Below, piece after piece: positions 8,067 to 17,208 of a stretch of 64,000 bases of DNA. Made by a program: the position numbers and the translations under genes. Positions within the stretch are counted from its first letter, which is position 1. Each line of letters starts with the position of its first letter. Under the pieces are notes generated by a model. The model was given only the letters and a program-made list of their open reading frames with translations. It was not told the origin of the DNA and searched no databases. The DNA lies in assembly GCA_024236195.1 (NCBI GenBank), contig JACKKZ010000007.1, positions 58,968 through 122,967 on the forward strand, read 5' to 3'. This DNA is from Sphingomonadaceae bacterium (GTDB taxonomy: Bacteria > Pseudomonadota > Alphaproteobacteria > Sphingomonadales > Sphingomonadaceae).

Positions 8067-10091
8067 CTAAACGGCGTCGTCCACCGGGTCATAGCCTAGC
8101 GAGGCGATCCACGGTGCGAGCTTCGGCAAGGCGGGTTCAAGGTGCTTGCGATATCGTGTCCAGCGGCCTGAAGCGCGGCGGTAGATCGGCTCGACCACCT
8201 GTGAATAGCTGGCCGTTGTAATCAGGTCGCGGGAGCGGGCAGTGCTGGTGTGGTCCAGCACATTCTCATGCCAGTCCAGCCCCAGCCAATCCAGCAAGGG
8301 GCGCACTTGCCCTGAGACATCCTCCACCAGATCTTCATATTTCAGGGCATGGATATTGCCGGGGAACAAATCGCGCGAGGCCTGCCAATGGGTGAAGCAC
8401 AAGTCGTAGAAATCGGCCGCGTCTTCCAGGCGCAGGAAATTGGCCATCGCCGGGTTGAGCCGAAAATTGCTCATCAGGCAACTCAGCACTACATCACATG
8501 GATGCCGCAGCGCCAGGATCACGCGGGCATTGGGGAACAGCCGCCGGATCAGCGGCAAGCGGTAGAGGAACAAGGGCGATTTATCGACCAGCATCTGCCC
8601 CGGTGCGACGGGCTGGAGTGCGTCAACTTCGGCAAAATAGGCAGCCCGCGCGGCCATGATCGTTGCGCTGTCCATATCCGGCAAGGCTTCAATGCCGCCA
8701 AATTTCTCCTCGACATGGTTCAGTGGAGGCTGCTCTTCCATCACCACCGTATCAGGATGGCCCATCAGGATCGTATCCAGCAGCGTTGTACCTGAACGCG
8801 GAAAGCCGACCAGGAACACCGGGTCTGGCCGCGGGTCGGAAATCTCCGCTGCTTGCCAGCTGTCCAGCCAGGACGGCTCCAGCAAGGCAATTTCCTCACC
8901 CAGCTTCCGGCGCAGTTCGGCTGCGCGGGCCAGTGGATCGGTAGGCGTTTCAACCAGCATGGCGTTGACATGGGCGAAAGCCGCATAGGCTTCATCGCTC
9001 TGGCCCAGCCGGTCCAGCAGGGTGGCTCGCATATGGGCGGTGCGCACCAGCTCTATGTCGTCCGGGATCGCGTCAAGCTTGGCCAGCGCTTCTTCAAAGC
9101 GCTTCTGGCGGCGCAATTCCAGCGCTCCGATAAAGGCGAGCGAGGCGTCGTCCACACCGCGCCCGCGCGCTTCGGCAATCAGGGGTGCAAACAGGTCTTC
9201 GCGATTAGTGTGCTCATACTGGATGGCGAGGCCGAGATAGCCGTCAATTTCAAGAGGATTGAGAGCAAGGGCGCGGCGATAGGCGGCTTCGGCTGCCTTC
9301 GTGTCGCGCAACACGCTATATTCCGCGCCCAGCTTGATCTGCAGTTCAGCCGAATCCGGATCGCGCGAAACAGCACGCTGCAGCACCTCCATCGCTTCGT
9401 TCTGCAGGCCCTGCTGCTTGTAGTGGATATAGAGCTGGTTGAGTGCCTGCGTGTCGAAGGGGAAGTCCTGCGCGATGCCTTCAAACATCGCAATGGCGTC
9501 CGCCTCGCGCCCGTCAGCGAGCAGGGCAGCGCCCAGGTTGAGCCGCGCAGGCGCTGCACCGGGGTCGAGATCCACGGCGCGCTGCAAGGCATCCACCGCG
9601 CCGGCAAAGTCGCCCAATCCTGAGCGTGCATTGCCGAGATTGTTCCAGCATTCAAAATCGTTCGGTGTGCTGGCCAGGATCATTTCATAGGCCGGGATTG
9701 CATCGTCAAACTGTTCGAGCTGCTGCGCCAGAAAGGCGCGATAGCGGGCGACCCGCAGCGACCGGTCCGCAGCGGCCAGCTCGGCACTGGCGATTTCGAG
9801 GGCGGCTTGCTGCTGCCCGGCCTCGTTGAGGGTGGCGATCAGGTTGCATGCGATCGTAATGTCTTGCGGTCGTTTCTCATGCGCCTGAGCGAGATAGTTG
9901 GCGGCGGCCTCCAAATCGCCCATCCGCGCACAGACCATGCCGCAAAAGGCCAGGAAAGGCAGCGGGTCCGCAGGACCGGTGGCGAGCGCTTCTGCCGCTT
10001 GCTGCCGCGCCTCTGCCAACTGACCGCCCTGCGCAAGCTGTACGCAGCGGTTGAGGATGGTTGCTGGATCGAGGGGGGCTGAGGCAGTCAT
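8067..10091 (-). CDS. TPR-repeat sulfotransferase
   Basis: This 674-residue protein has an N-terminal array of tetratricopeptide repeats (about 5-370, for example FECWNNLGNARSGLGDFAGA) and a C-terminal sulfotransferase domain (about 425-650). The 5'-phosphosulfate loop of PAPS-dependent enzymes is visible as FLVGFPRSGTTLL near residue 430, and the 3'-phosphate region as ILALRHPCDVVLS. Such fusions are common in alphaproteobacteria, but their acceptor is unknown. No signal peptide is seen. It is separate from the TonB receptor operon, whose terminator lies just upstream. Confidence 0.88.
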   Translation of the reverse strand: MTASAPLDPATILNRCVQLAQGGQLAEARQQAAEALATGPADPLPFLAFCGMVCARMGDLEAAANYLAQAHEKRPQDITIACNLIATLNEAGQQQAALEIASAELAAADRSLRVARYRAFLAQQLEQFDDAIPAYEMILASTPNDFECWNNLGNARSGLGDFAGAVDALQRAVDLDPGAAPARLNLGAALLADGREADAIAMFEGIAQDFPFDTQALNQLYIHYKQQGLQNEAMEVLQRAVSRDPDSAELQIKLGAEYSVLRDTKAAEAAYRRALALNPLEIDGYLGLAIQYEHTNREDLFAPLIAEARGRGVDDASLAFIGALELRRQKRFEEALAKLDAIPDDIELVRTAHMRATLLDRLGQSDEAYAAFAHVNAMLVETPTDPLARAAELRRKLGEEIALLEPSWLDSWQAAEISDPRPDPVFLVGFPRSGTTLLDTILMGHPDTVVMEEQPPLNHVEEKFGGIEALPDMDSATIMAARAAYFAEVDALQPVAPGQMLVDKSPLFLYRLPLIRRLFPNARVILALRHPCDVVLSCLMSNFRLNPAMANFLRLEDAADFYDLCFTHWQASRDLFPGNIHALKYEDLVEDVSGQVRPLLDWLGLDWHENVLDHTSTARSRDLITTASYSQVVEPIYRRASGRWTRYRKHLEPALPKLAPWIASLGYDPVDDAV

Positions 10092-10142
10092 GCGTTGCTC
10101 GCAAGTTAATCGGGCAAGACTGGCAACGAATTGCTCGTCGCC

Positions 10143-10178
10143 AAAAGAAAACGGAGGGCCCCGGCAAGGGACCCTCCG
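10143..10178 (-). terminator. Rho-independent terminator of the TonB receptor gene
   Basis: Read on the minus strand, CGGAGGG (10178-10172) pairs with CCCTCCG (10158-10152), then TTTTCTTTT follows. It lies 22 bases beyond the receptor stop and 52 bases before the sulfotransferase start. Confidence 0.92.
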
Positions 10179-10199
10179 CTATTCTTTACGCTGCGGCTA

Positions 10200-13100
10200 T
10201 TAAAAGTCGAGCGTGACGCCGGTGAAAATGTAACGCCCAAGAGCGTCCCACGTCGCCGGGTAGGTGTTGCCGTTACACGGGCCGGTCGGGCACAGGTTCG
10301 GCGTACCACCACCACCGGAAGTGACCAGCGGCGGTTCCTTGTCGAACAGATTGTTCACGCCCAGGCGGAACTGGAACCGGTCCATGACGTCGAAAGTGGC
10401 CACTGCGTCAATGTAGTTGACCGAACCAATTCGTGCACCCGGGCCGTTCTGGTTGCCTGCGCTCAGCGCTGCATCCGGAGACAGGGTTTCTGCCGTCACC
10501 TTGCCAATGTGGCGCCACTGAAGCGACAGGCCAATACCCGAATCCATGTTCAGGCTTGCGCGCATCTTGTGGCGCCATTTGGGCAGAGGTGCACCCGCAT
10601 CGGTGCCACCACCAACGCTACAGGTCGGCCCATAGAAGCCAGCGCAGTCATAGGTCACGGCGCTGCCATCAGCATTGACCAGACCATTGCGGACTTCATA
10701 CTTGTCCAGGTAAGTTCCGGTGAATGAGACTGCCACCCGGCCAAGACCGGTCGAACGGCTGTAGTTCATCGTCCCTTCAAACCCGGCGGTCTTGACGCTG
10801 CCGACATTGTTGGGAAGGTCCTGGGTAAAGCCACCCGGAGTCAGCCACAGCGAACCGGCTGCGTCACGATTGACGAGAGCGCAGGAATCCGGCGTGAACG
10901 AGGCCGAAGCGTTATCGACGCAGTTCTGCAGGATGGCGTCAGGCCCGAACGAGCGGATCGCATTGTCGATCTTGATATTGTAGTAATCGAACGTTGCGGT
11001 GAAGCCCGGCAGGAAGTTCGGATCCAGCACGAAGCCTGCAGTCCAGGTCGATGCCTTTTCCGGCTGCAGGTTCGGGTTGCCGCCGAGCAGGCCGTTATAC
11101 TGGCCCGCCGGGTTGGGCGTGACACCCTGGCCGACAGACAGGCCCTGTGCGAGACAGCCATAGTCGGTTGCAGAGATCGTGAAGCCGGAGCACGGATCGT
11201 TCGAACCGGAAAGGCCAACCGCCTGCGTCTGGAACAGTTCCGAGATGTTCGGGGCACGAACAGCGCGGTTGTACATCACGCGGAAACGGATGTCCTCGAC
11301 CGGAGCCAGTTCAGCACCGATCTTGTAGGTATCGGTCCCGAAGCTGCCACCTGCACTGGTGTCGTAATCCGAACGGCGATAGCCGGCGTTGATTGCGAAC
11401 AGGTCGACAAAACCGTCCTGCACGACAGGGATCGAGGCTTCTGCAAAGAATTCGAGCACCTTGATGCTGCCAGACAGAGGCAGCGTTGCACCGCCCTGGC
11501 CGGTGAGGTCACCAGTGGCAAATGCCTGGTCAACCCGCAGGTTCAGGCTCGATTTGCGCCATTCGGTGCCGACGTTGACGATCACACCATCGCTCGCCCA
11601 CGGGAAGGTCAGGCCATACTGGCCAAGGTCACCCGTGAAGGAGAGGTTGGCCACCTGTTCGATGGTCTCACCACTCTGGAAGCCGGTTGCGTTGAGATAG
11701 GCAAGCGCTTCCTGGCTGGCACCACCTTCGCCTGCGAACACGTCATAGGGGACGCAGTTCGGGTCGGCGCCGGTGATGACCGAACGGCAGACGATCTGGC
11801 CGTTGGTTGCGCTGCCGGGGCGGTTATCGACCACGGCATCGAGGGCATTGTTCAGGCGGGCAACAGAGAATTCGTTCTCATAAACCTGCGAGAAGTCAAC
11901 GCGGCCATACTGGTAGTAGGCGTTGTAGGACCATGCCGGATCAATGTCACCGTCTGCACCGATCACACCGCGATAGGTGGTGTGGCCGAGCTGCGCACGA
12001 CGCGGGCCACCTTCGATGTTACGACGCAGCAGCAGGAAATAACCCTGGTTGTAGGTACCGCCCTGGCCATCGGCGAAGGCAATCGGGGCAGCGCCCGGAT
12101 TGGGGTTATAGGCTGCGCCCACAGCAAGCGGGAAAGTGCCAAGGAAACCGTTGATCAGGTTTTCCGGGCTACAAACAACGGCAAGCTGGTCTGCGCCGAG
12201 CAGCGGGTTGTCGCAGTTGACGGTCAGCGTGTTGCCGAAGTCACCCGACGGCGCGATCTGTGCGGTCGTCTGGTCGTCCATGAACATGAATTCCATGTAG
12301 GGACGGAAAGACGAGCTCACTTCGTAATTGACGAAAGCACCAGCGGTGAAACGCTCGTCATTACGCTGGTAGAAGTTGAACGGAGCGAAGTTGAACACGC
12401 CCAGCCCGTTCACGAAACCGCGGTTCGGGGCAAAGGTGTAGAAGGTGGACGTGCCGGTTGTGACCGAGCTGTCGAACACCAGCGCATTGCCGTTCGGCGT
12501 GGTTGCGGAACCACCGCAGCGGTTTGCACCACTGCCCAGGTTCTGAATGACGCAAGCGCTGTAGTCGCGCTGGGCCTGGGTAACCGGCTTGATCTTGCGG
12601 TAACCACCATACATCATGAAGTGGCCGCGATCATCGTCGAACTTCGAACCGAAAAGCATCGTGGTATCGAAGCTTCCGCCATCCGTGCTGCTACCAGTCG
12701 GATAGGGGAAACCGCGCGCATCCAGCAGCGGCCGGACGAAGCTGTTATTGTTGTTGTGCTGGTAGAAGCCATAATTGGCGTCAACCTTGAAGCCTTCGAA
12801 GTCGTCATCCATGATGAAGTTGACAACACCGGCCACAGCGTCAGCACCATAAACCGACGAAGCACCGCCGGTCAGCACTTCCACGCGCTTCAGCAAGGCA
12901 GCGGGGATGATGTTGATGTCTGCGGCAGAACCGCTGCCGGGCTGCGGGTCACCGGGGACGATGCGGCGGCCGTTGATCAGCGCCAGTGTGCGGCTGGTGC
13001 CGAGCCCGCGAAGGTCAACCGTTGCCGTACCGCTTGCGCCATTGGCGAGCGAAGAGGCCTGGCTGGCGGCAACAGACGGCAGCGAGTTGAGGATGTCTTC

Positions 13101-13322
13101 AACCCGGGTCGTGCCTTCCAGCTTGATGTCTTCACTGCCGACCACGGTCACCGGCGAGGGCGACTGGAGGTCAGGGCGCGCAATGCGCGAACCGGTCACG
13201 ATGATCGGTGCGTTATCTTCTTGCGCACCATCGGCGGCTTGCGCCAGAGCAGGGGTTGCGACCAAGGCAAGCCCGAGAGCGGCAGGTGCAGCGCTCACTT
13301 TGAGTAAAACTTTGTTTCTCAT
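10200..13322 (-). CDS. TonB-dependent outer-membrane receptor
   Basis: This 1040-residue protein has a signal peptide (about 1-27, ending ATPALAQA), a plug domain (about 45-165, with RVEDILNSLPSV and GLGTSRTLALINGRRIV) and a large 22-strand-type barrel that ends in the outer-membrane signature GVTLDF. The early segment APIIVTGSRI matches the TonB-box region of sphingomonad receptors. Several cysteines lie in extracellular-type loops. The substrate cannot be told; no transport or sugar gene sits beside it. The ribosome binding site AGGG precedes the ATG inside a small palindrome. Confidence 0.93.
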   Translation of the reverse strand: MRNKVLLKVSAAPAALGLALVATPALAQAADGAQEDNAPIIVTGSRIARPDLQSPSPVTVVGSEDIKLEGTTRVEDILNSLPSVAASQASSLANGASGTATVDLRGLGTSRTLALINGRRIVPGDPQPGSGSAADINIIPAALLKRVEVLTGGASSVYGADAVAGVVNFIMDDDFEGFKVDANYGFYQHNNNNSFVRPLLDARGFPYPTGSSTDGGSFDTTMLFGSKFDDDRGHFMMYGGYRKIKPVTQAQRDYSACVIQNLGSGANRCGGSATTPNGNALVFDSSVTTGTSTFYTFAPNRGFVNGLGVFNFAPFNFYQRNDERFTAGAFVNYEVSSSFRPYMEFMFMDDQTTAQIAPSGDFGNTLTVNCDNPLLGADQLAVVCSPENLINGFLGTFPLAVGAAYNPNPGAAPIAFADGQGGTYNQGYFLLLRRNIEGGPRRAQLGHTTYRGVIGADGDIDPAWSYNAYYQYGRVDFSQVYENEFSVARLNNALDAVVDNRPGSATNGQIVCRSVITGADPNCVPYDVFAGEGGASQEALAYLNATGFQSGETIEQVANLSFTGDLGQYGLTFPWASDGVIVNVGTEWRKSSLNLRVDQAFATGDLTGQGGATLPLSGSIKVLEFFAEASIPVVQDGFVDLFAINAGYRRSDYDTSAGGSFGTDTYKIGAELAPVEDIRFRVMYNRAVRAPNISELFQTQAVGLSGSNDPCSGFTISATDYGCLAQGLSVGQGVTPNPAGQYNGLLGGNPNLQPEKASTWTAGFVLDPNFLPGFTATFDYYNIKIDNAIRSFGPDAILQNCVDNASASFTPDSCALVNRDAAGSLWLTPGGFTQDLPNNVGSVKTAGFEGTMNYSRSTGLGRVAVSFTGTYLDKYEVRNGLVNADGSAVTYDCAGFYGPTCSVGGGTDAGAPLPKWRHKMRASLNMDSGIGLSLQWRHIGKVTAETLSPDAALSAGNQNGPGARIGSVNYIDAVATFDVMDRFQFRLGVNNLFDKEPPLVTSGGGGTPNLCPTGPCNGNTYPATWDALGRYIFTGVTLDF

Positions 13323-13748
13323 GTTTTTTCCCTAAACTAGGGCCCTCCCCTGAGAGGCCGTTCTCCATGGAATCCAAAACGCAATGACCAGTTATGGCCA
13401 TCACGTCCGGAACGTTGCAGTTACAACCAACGGCCCTTACTTGCAATCGCCGGTTTGGCATGATGGCCATTTATGGTTCCGGGTGTGACAAGTTTGATAC
13501 AAGGCCTCTGCGCGCCAATGGCGGGGCTGCAGCCGCGGCACACATGCCCAGGCCGGCAGGTTTGCGCTGCCACGAAATCTGCGGGAAAAGCTGGTCCACC
13601 CCGCCGCAAGGCCCCGCCGTTACGGCATGCGCGGTTTGCCAGCATTGCGGGGATAAATTGTGCAAGCGCAGGCAAAATCTCCGGTTGATCTGCGCCCGGC
13701 AAGCTGCACAAATGCGGCGCAACAGGATAAGTAGTGAGAGGATTCCCG
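13323..13748. other. Divergent intergenic region between the receptor and the acyl-CoA operon
   Basis: This 426-base gap should hold promoters for both directions. A small palindrome CCCTA-AAC-TAGGG (13330-13342) covers the receptor's ribosome binding site. The word ATGGCCAT appears twice, within 13395-13402 and 13461-13468. AGAGGA before 13749 is the binding site for the hydratase gene. I see no further gene or named operator. Confidence 0.45.
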
Positions 13749-14510
13749 ATGGAAGAGGCCATCCTGGTGAAAGAGGACGAGGGCGTACTTGTTATCACCA
13801 TCAACCGCCCCGAGGCGAAGAATGCCGTTAATCGGGCAGTTGCAGAAGGGATCGCGGCGGCGCTCGACCGGCTGGATTCAGAGGATTCCCTGCGGGTGGG
13901 CATATTGACCGGTGCAGGCGGGACTTTCTGCTCGGGCATGGATCTCAAGGCTTTCCTCAAAGGGGAGACCCCGATGGTAAAGGGGCGCGGCTTCGGCGGG
14001 CTGGTGGAAGCGCCGCCCAAGAAGCCGCTGATTGCGGCAGTCGATGGCTATGCACTTGCGGGCGGGCTGGAACTGATGATTGCCTGCGATCTGGTAGTGG
14101 CCAATGCGGCATCGAAATTCGGCATCCCGGAAGTGAAGCGCGGGCTGGCCGCTGCCGCTGGCGGGCTGATGCTGCTGCCGGATATGATCCCGCACAAGCT
14201 GGCAATGGAACTCGCGCTGACCGGCGATTTTATCGACGCGGCGCGCGCCTATGAAGCGGGACTGGTCAACCGTGTGACAGAGGGTTCCGCGCTGGAAGGG
14301 GCGCTGGAACTGGCGCGCTCGATCAGCGCCAACGGGCCGCTCGCCGTGCGTGTGTCCAAGCAGGTGATCGACCAATCGCGCGCCTGGCCGCGTGAGGAAC
14401 GCTGGCAGCGGCAGGGCGCCCTGGTGCAGCAGGTCTTTACCAGCGAGGATGCACAAGAAGGCCCGCGCGCCTTTGCCGAAAAGCGCGCACCCAACTGGAA
14501 AGGGCGCTGA
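13749..14510 (+). CDS. Enoyl-CoA hydratase/isomerase (crotonase family)
   Basis: This 253-residue crotonase-fold enzyme probably hydrates a 2-enoyl-CoA. The oxyanion-hole segment GGTFCSGMDLK and the helix GYALAGGLELMIACDL are present. Glutamates at both catalytic positions are kept, in GGLEL and in FGIPEVKRGL, so hydratase activity is plausible. The ATG at 13749 is preferred to the GTG at 13734, which lies inside the AGAGGA binding site. It is the first gene of a three-gene acyl-CoA operon with a racemase and a dehydrogenase. Confidence 0.88.
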   Translation: MEEAILVKEDEGVLVITINRPEAKNAVNRAVAEGIAAALDRLDSEDSLRVGILTGAGGTFCSGMDLKAFLKGETPMVKGRGFGGLVEAPPKKPLIAAVDGYALAGGLELMIACDLVVANAASKFGIPEVKRGLAAAAGGLMLLPDMIPHKLAMELALTGDFIDAARAYEAGLVNRVTEGSALEGALELARSISANGPLAVRVSKQVIDQSRAWPREERWQRQGALVQQVFTSEDAQEGPRAFAEKRAPNWKGR

Positions 14511-14513
14511 GCC

Positions 14514-15659
14514 ATGGCCGGACCGCTGGCTGGGTTGAGAATTATCGAATTTGCCGGGATCGGGCCTGGGCCCTTTGCCGGGATGATGCTGGCTGACCAT
14601 GGCGCAGAAGTGATCCGTATTGACCGGCCCGGACCACCCGGCGGGGTCGGCAGCATGGGCGGCAAGGATGTGCTTGCGCGTTCGCGCCGCTCGATTGCGC
14701 TCAACCTCAAATCGCCCGAAGCGGTGGCGGTGGCGCGCAGGCTCTGTGCCAGCGCCGATGGCGTGATCGAAGGGCTGCGCCCCGGTGTGATGGAGCGGCT
14801 GGGGCTGGGCCCGGACGAGCTGCTCGCCGACAATCCGAAGCTGGTCTACGGCCGGATGACGGGCTGGGGCCAGACCGGTCCCTATGCCCAATCTGCCGGG
14901 CATGACATCAACTATATCGCGCTCGCCGGGGCGCTGTGGCATTATGGCCGGGCGGGCGAGAAGCCGACCGCGCCGATCAACATGGTGGGCGATTTCGGGG
15001 GCGGGGCCATGATGCTCGCCTTCGGCATGGTCAGCGCCATGCTCAATGTCCAGCGCGGTGGGGAAGGGCAGGTGATCGACTGCGCGATGACCGATGGCAC
15101 CGCCTTGCTGATGGGAATGTTCTGGGGGATGAGCAGCGCCGGCATGTGGCAGGAAAAGCGTGGAGCCAACTTGCTCGACAGTGCAGCGCATTTCTATGAC
15201 ACTTATGAATGTTCCTGCGGCGGCTATGTCTCGATCGGTTCGATCGAACCACAATTCTATGCCGAATTGCTACGGCTGGCGGGGCTGGCGGATGATCCGG
15301 ACTTCGCCGTCCAGATGGACCCGCGCCGCTGGCCTGCGCTGAAGGACAAGCTGACTGCGCTGTTCCTCACCAAGTCGCGCGATGAATGGTGCGCGATCAT
15401 GGAAATGACCGATGTCTGCTTCGCCCCGGTCCTGCCGATGAGCGAAGCGAAGGTGCACCCACACAATGTCGCGCGCGGCACATTTATCGACGTGGGCGGG
15501 GACACGCAGCCCGCCCCCGCGCCGCGTTACAGCAAGACCATGACCGACTATCCCCGGCCTGAAACAGCGCCGGGGAAGGATACTTCCGCCATCCTCGCCG
15601 AACTCGGCCTTGCGGAGGCGGAACTTTCCGCACTGCGGGCTGCCAAGGCCATTATCTGA
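14514..15659 (+). CDS. Alpha-methylacyl-CoA racemase (CoA-transferase family III fold)
   Basis: This 381-residue protein matches alpha-methylacyl-CoA racemases, which invert the 2-methyl centre of branched acyl-CoAs so that they can be beta-oxidised. The catalytic pair is in place: H130 in AGHDINYIAL and D160 in NMVGDFGGGA, with the same 30-residue spacing as H126/D156 of mycobacterial MCR. It starts three bases after the hydratase stop. With the two flanking genes it suggests breakdown of methyl-branched or sterol-side-chain acyl-CoAs. A formyl-CoA-transferase-like role is less likely given the racemase pair. Confidence 0.86.
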   Translation: MAGPLAGLRIIEFAGIGPGPFAGMMLADHGAEVIRIDRPGPPGGVGSMGGKDVLARSRRSIALNLKSPEAVAVARRLCASADGVIEGLRPGVMERLGLGPDELLADNPKLVYGRMTGWGQTGPYAQSAGHDINYIALAGALWHYGRAGEKPTAPINMVGDFGGGAMMLAFGMVSAMLNVQRGGEGQVIDCAMTDGTALLMGMFWGMSSAGMWQEKRGANLLDSAAHFYDTYECSCGGYVSIGSIEPQFYAELLRLAGLADDPDFAVQMDPRRWPALKDKLTALFLTKSRDEWCAIMEMTDVCFAPVLPMSEAKVHPHNVARGTFIDVGGDTQPAPAPRYSKTMTDYPRPETAPGKDTSAILAELGLAEAELSALRAAKAII

Positions 15660-15671
15660 CAGGAAAACCCC

Positions 15672-16823
15672 ATGAACATGATGCTCAATACCGCCAACCG
15701 CACGGTTTACAGTGAAGAACACGAGATGTTTCGCGATACGGTGCGCAAGGTCTTCGCCCAGCATATCGAACCCTTCATGGATGAGCATGATCGCAACAAA
15801 ATCGTGCCACGCGAAGTGTGGAAGGCAGCGGGTGAAGCGGGCCTGCTGTGCCCCACGGTAAAAGAGGAAAATGGCGGGCTGGGGCTCGACTTCCTCTATA
15901 ATGCCATCGTTTCGGAAGAGATCGCCTATCTTGGCAGCGGTGCGGGCTTCAGCCTGCAGAGTGACATCACTGCCAATTATTTCGAGCGGCTGGGGACAGA
16001 GGAACAGCGCCAGAAATACCTCCCCGGCATGGTCAGCGGGGATGTGATCACCTCCATTGCCATGACAGAACCGGGCACCGGCAGTGACCTGCAGGCCATT
16101 CGCACCACCGCGAAGAAGGATGGCAGCGATTTCATCATCAACGGGTCCAAGACCTACATCACCAACGGTCAGAATTGCGACGTGGTAATCGTGGTCGCTA
16201 AAACCGATCCGGAAGGCGGTGCGAAGGGCACTTCGCTGATCCTTGTCGATGCGGGCACACCGGGTTTCGAGAAGGGCCGCAACCTCGACAAGGTCGGGCA
16301 GGATTCGGCTGATACTTCGGAGCTGTTCTTCAACGATGTGCGGGTGCCGCAGGAAAACCTGCTTGGCATGGAAGGGCGCGGGTTTATCCATTTGATGGAG
16401 GAACTGCCGCAAGAGCGCCTTTCCATCGCGGTGGGTGTGCAGGCATCGGCGCAGCGTGCTTTTGACGAAGCGGTTGCCTTCACCAAGGATCGCAAGGCCT
16501 TTGGCCGCACCGTATTCGACTTCCAGAATACCCGCTTCAAACTGGCGGAAATGCAGACCGAATTGCAGGTTGGCTGGGCCCATCTCGATTGGGCTCTCAG
16601 GAAACATGTTGAAGGCAAGCTGACGGTGGAAGAAGCGGCGGCGGCGAAGCTGTGGCACACCGAAATGCAGAACCGGCTGGCCGACATGGCGCTGCAGATG
16701 TTCGGCGGTGCAGGCTATATGAACGAATACCACATCGCCAAACTCTGGCGCGGCGCGCGGGTAACTCGCATTTTCGGCGGCACGAGCGAGATCATGAAGG
16801 AAGTGATCAGCCGCGCGATTTGA
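15672..16823 (+). CDS. Acyl-CoA dehydrogenase, long-chain type
   Basis: This 383-residue flavoprotein introduces the alpha-beta double bond in acyl-CoA. FAD and substrate motifs are seen: AMTEPGTGSDL and FNDVRVPQENLLG. The catalytic base is predicted at E248 in ELPQERL, as in long-chain and isovaleryl-type enzymes, and the C-terminal segment reads FGGTSEIMKE with glycine where short- and medium-chain enzymes have their glutamate. AGGA lies seven bases before the ATG. It is the last gene of the acyl-CoA operon. Confidence 0.92.
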   Translation: MNMMLNTANRTVYSEEHEMFRDTVRKVFAQHIEPFMDEHDRNKIVPREVWKAAGEAGLLCPTVKEENGGLGLDFLYNAIVSEEIAYLGSGAGFSLQSDITANYFERLGTEEQRQKYLPGMVSGDVITSIAMTEPGTGSDLQAIRTTAKKDGSDFIINGSKTYITNGQNCDVVIVVAKTDPEGGAKGTSLILVDAGTPGFEKGRNLDKVGQDSADTSELFFNDVRVPQENLLGMEGRGFIHLMEELPQERLSIAVGVQASAQRAFDEAVAFTKDRKAFGRTVFDFQNTRFKLAEMQTELQVGWAHLDWALRKHVEGKLTVEEAAAAKLWHTEMQNRLADMALQMFGGAGYMNEYHIAKLWRGARVTRIFGGTSEIMKEVISRAI

Positions 16824-16848
16824 AAGGGGGCCGGTGCTGTAGGGCAGG

Positions 16849-16876
16849 GCGGGGACATGCTATTGCGTGTCCCCGC
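16849..16876 (+). terminator. Hairpin after the acyl-CoA dehydrogenase
   Basis: GCGGGGACA (16849-16857) pairs perfectly with TGTCCCCGC (16868-16876) around a 10-base loop, 26 bases after the stop. No thymine run follows directly, so it may only protect the 3' end. Confidence 0.5.
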
Positions 16877-17035
16877 TACCAGGCGCTGGTTTGTTTCACG
16901 CAGAGACGCAGAGGGTTGCGCCTTTGGGGGGCAAGTGATTGTGCACGCTTATGTGGTGGTTCGATCAAGCGCGGCTGGGATCTGAGACGAGGAGAATGAG
17001 AGGGCCTGCCGGCCCATCACCAAGCTTCCTAACTC

Positions 17036-17195
17036 GTCGCCCCGTGCTCGACACGGGGCTTGGCTACCTTTTGCGCAAGGTCTCCCGCCATTCCGCCTCT
17101 CGCATGTCGAACACAGCGCCCCTGACACTGCCATGCAAAGCCTCGCACACCAACACTCCAGGAAAAGCCAAACCCCGTGTCAAGCACGGGGCGAC
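17036..17195. repeat. Inverted pair of a 30-base dispersed repeat
   Basis: The 30-base arm at 17036-17065 (contains CCCCGTGCTCGACACGGGG) recurs inverted at 17166-17195 with about two mismatches. A third copy lies at 24217-24246. Each arm is itself palindromic. The rest of the gap between 16824 and 17208 shows no gene. Confidence 0.75.
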
Positions 17196-17208
17196 GCTGG
17201 GGGCGGGA

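Noticed and set aside
12580..12600. GTAACC words inside the TonB receptor gene
   Set aside because: No CGAA follows at 16 bases and they are inside a coding region, so they are not called SigF promoters.
11982..13307. 441-codon plus-strand open frame opposite the TonB receptor
   Set aside because: It mirrors the receptor's coding frame, has low-complexity composition and no motif.
16824..17208. Possible gene around 16939-17508
   Set aside because: The frame overlaps the repeats and the esterase gene and shows no coding character.
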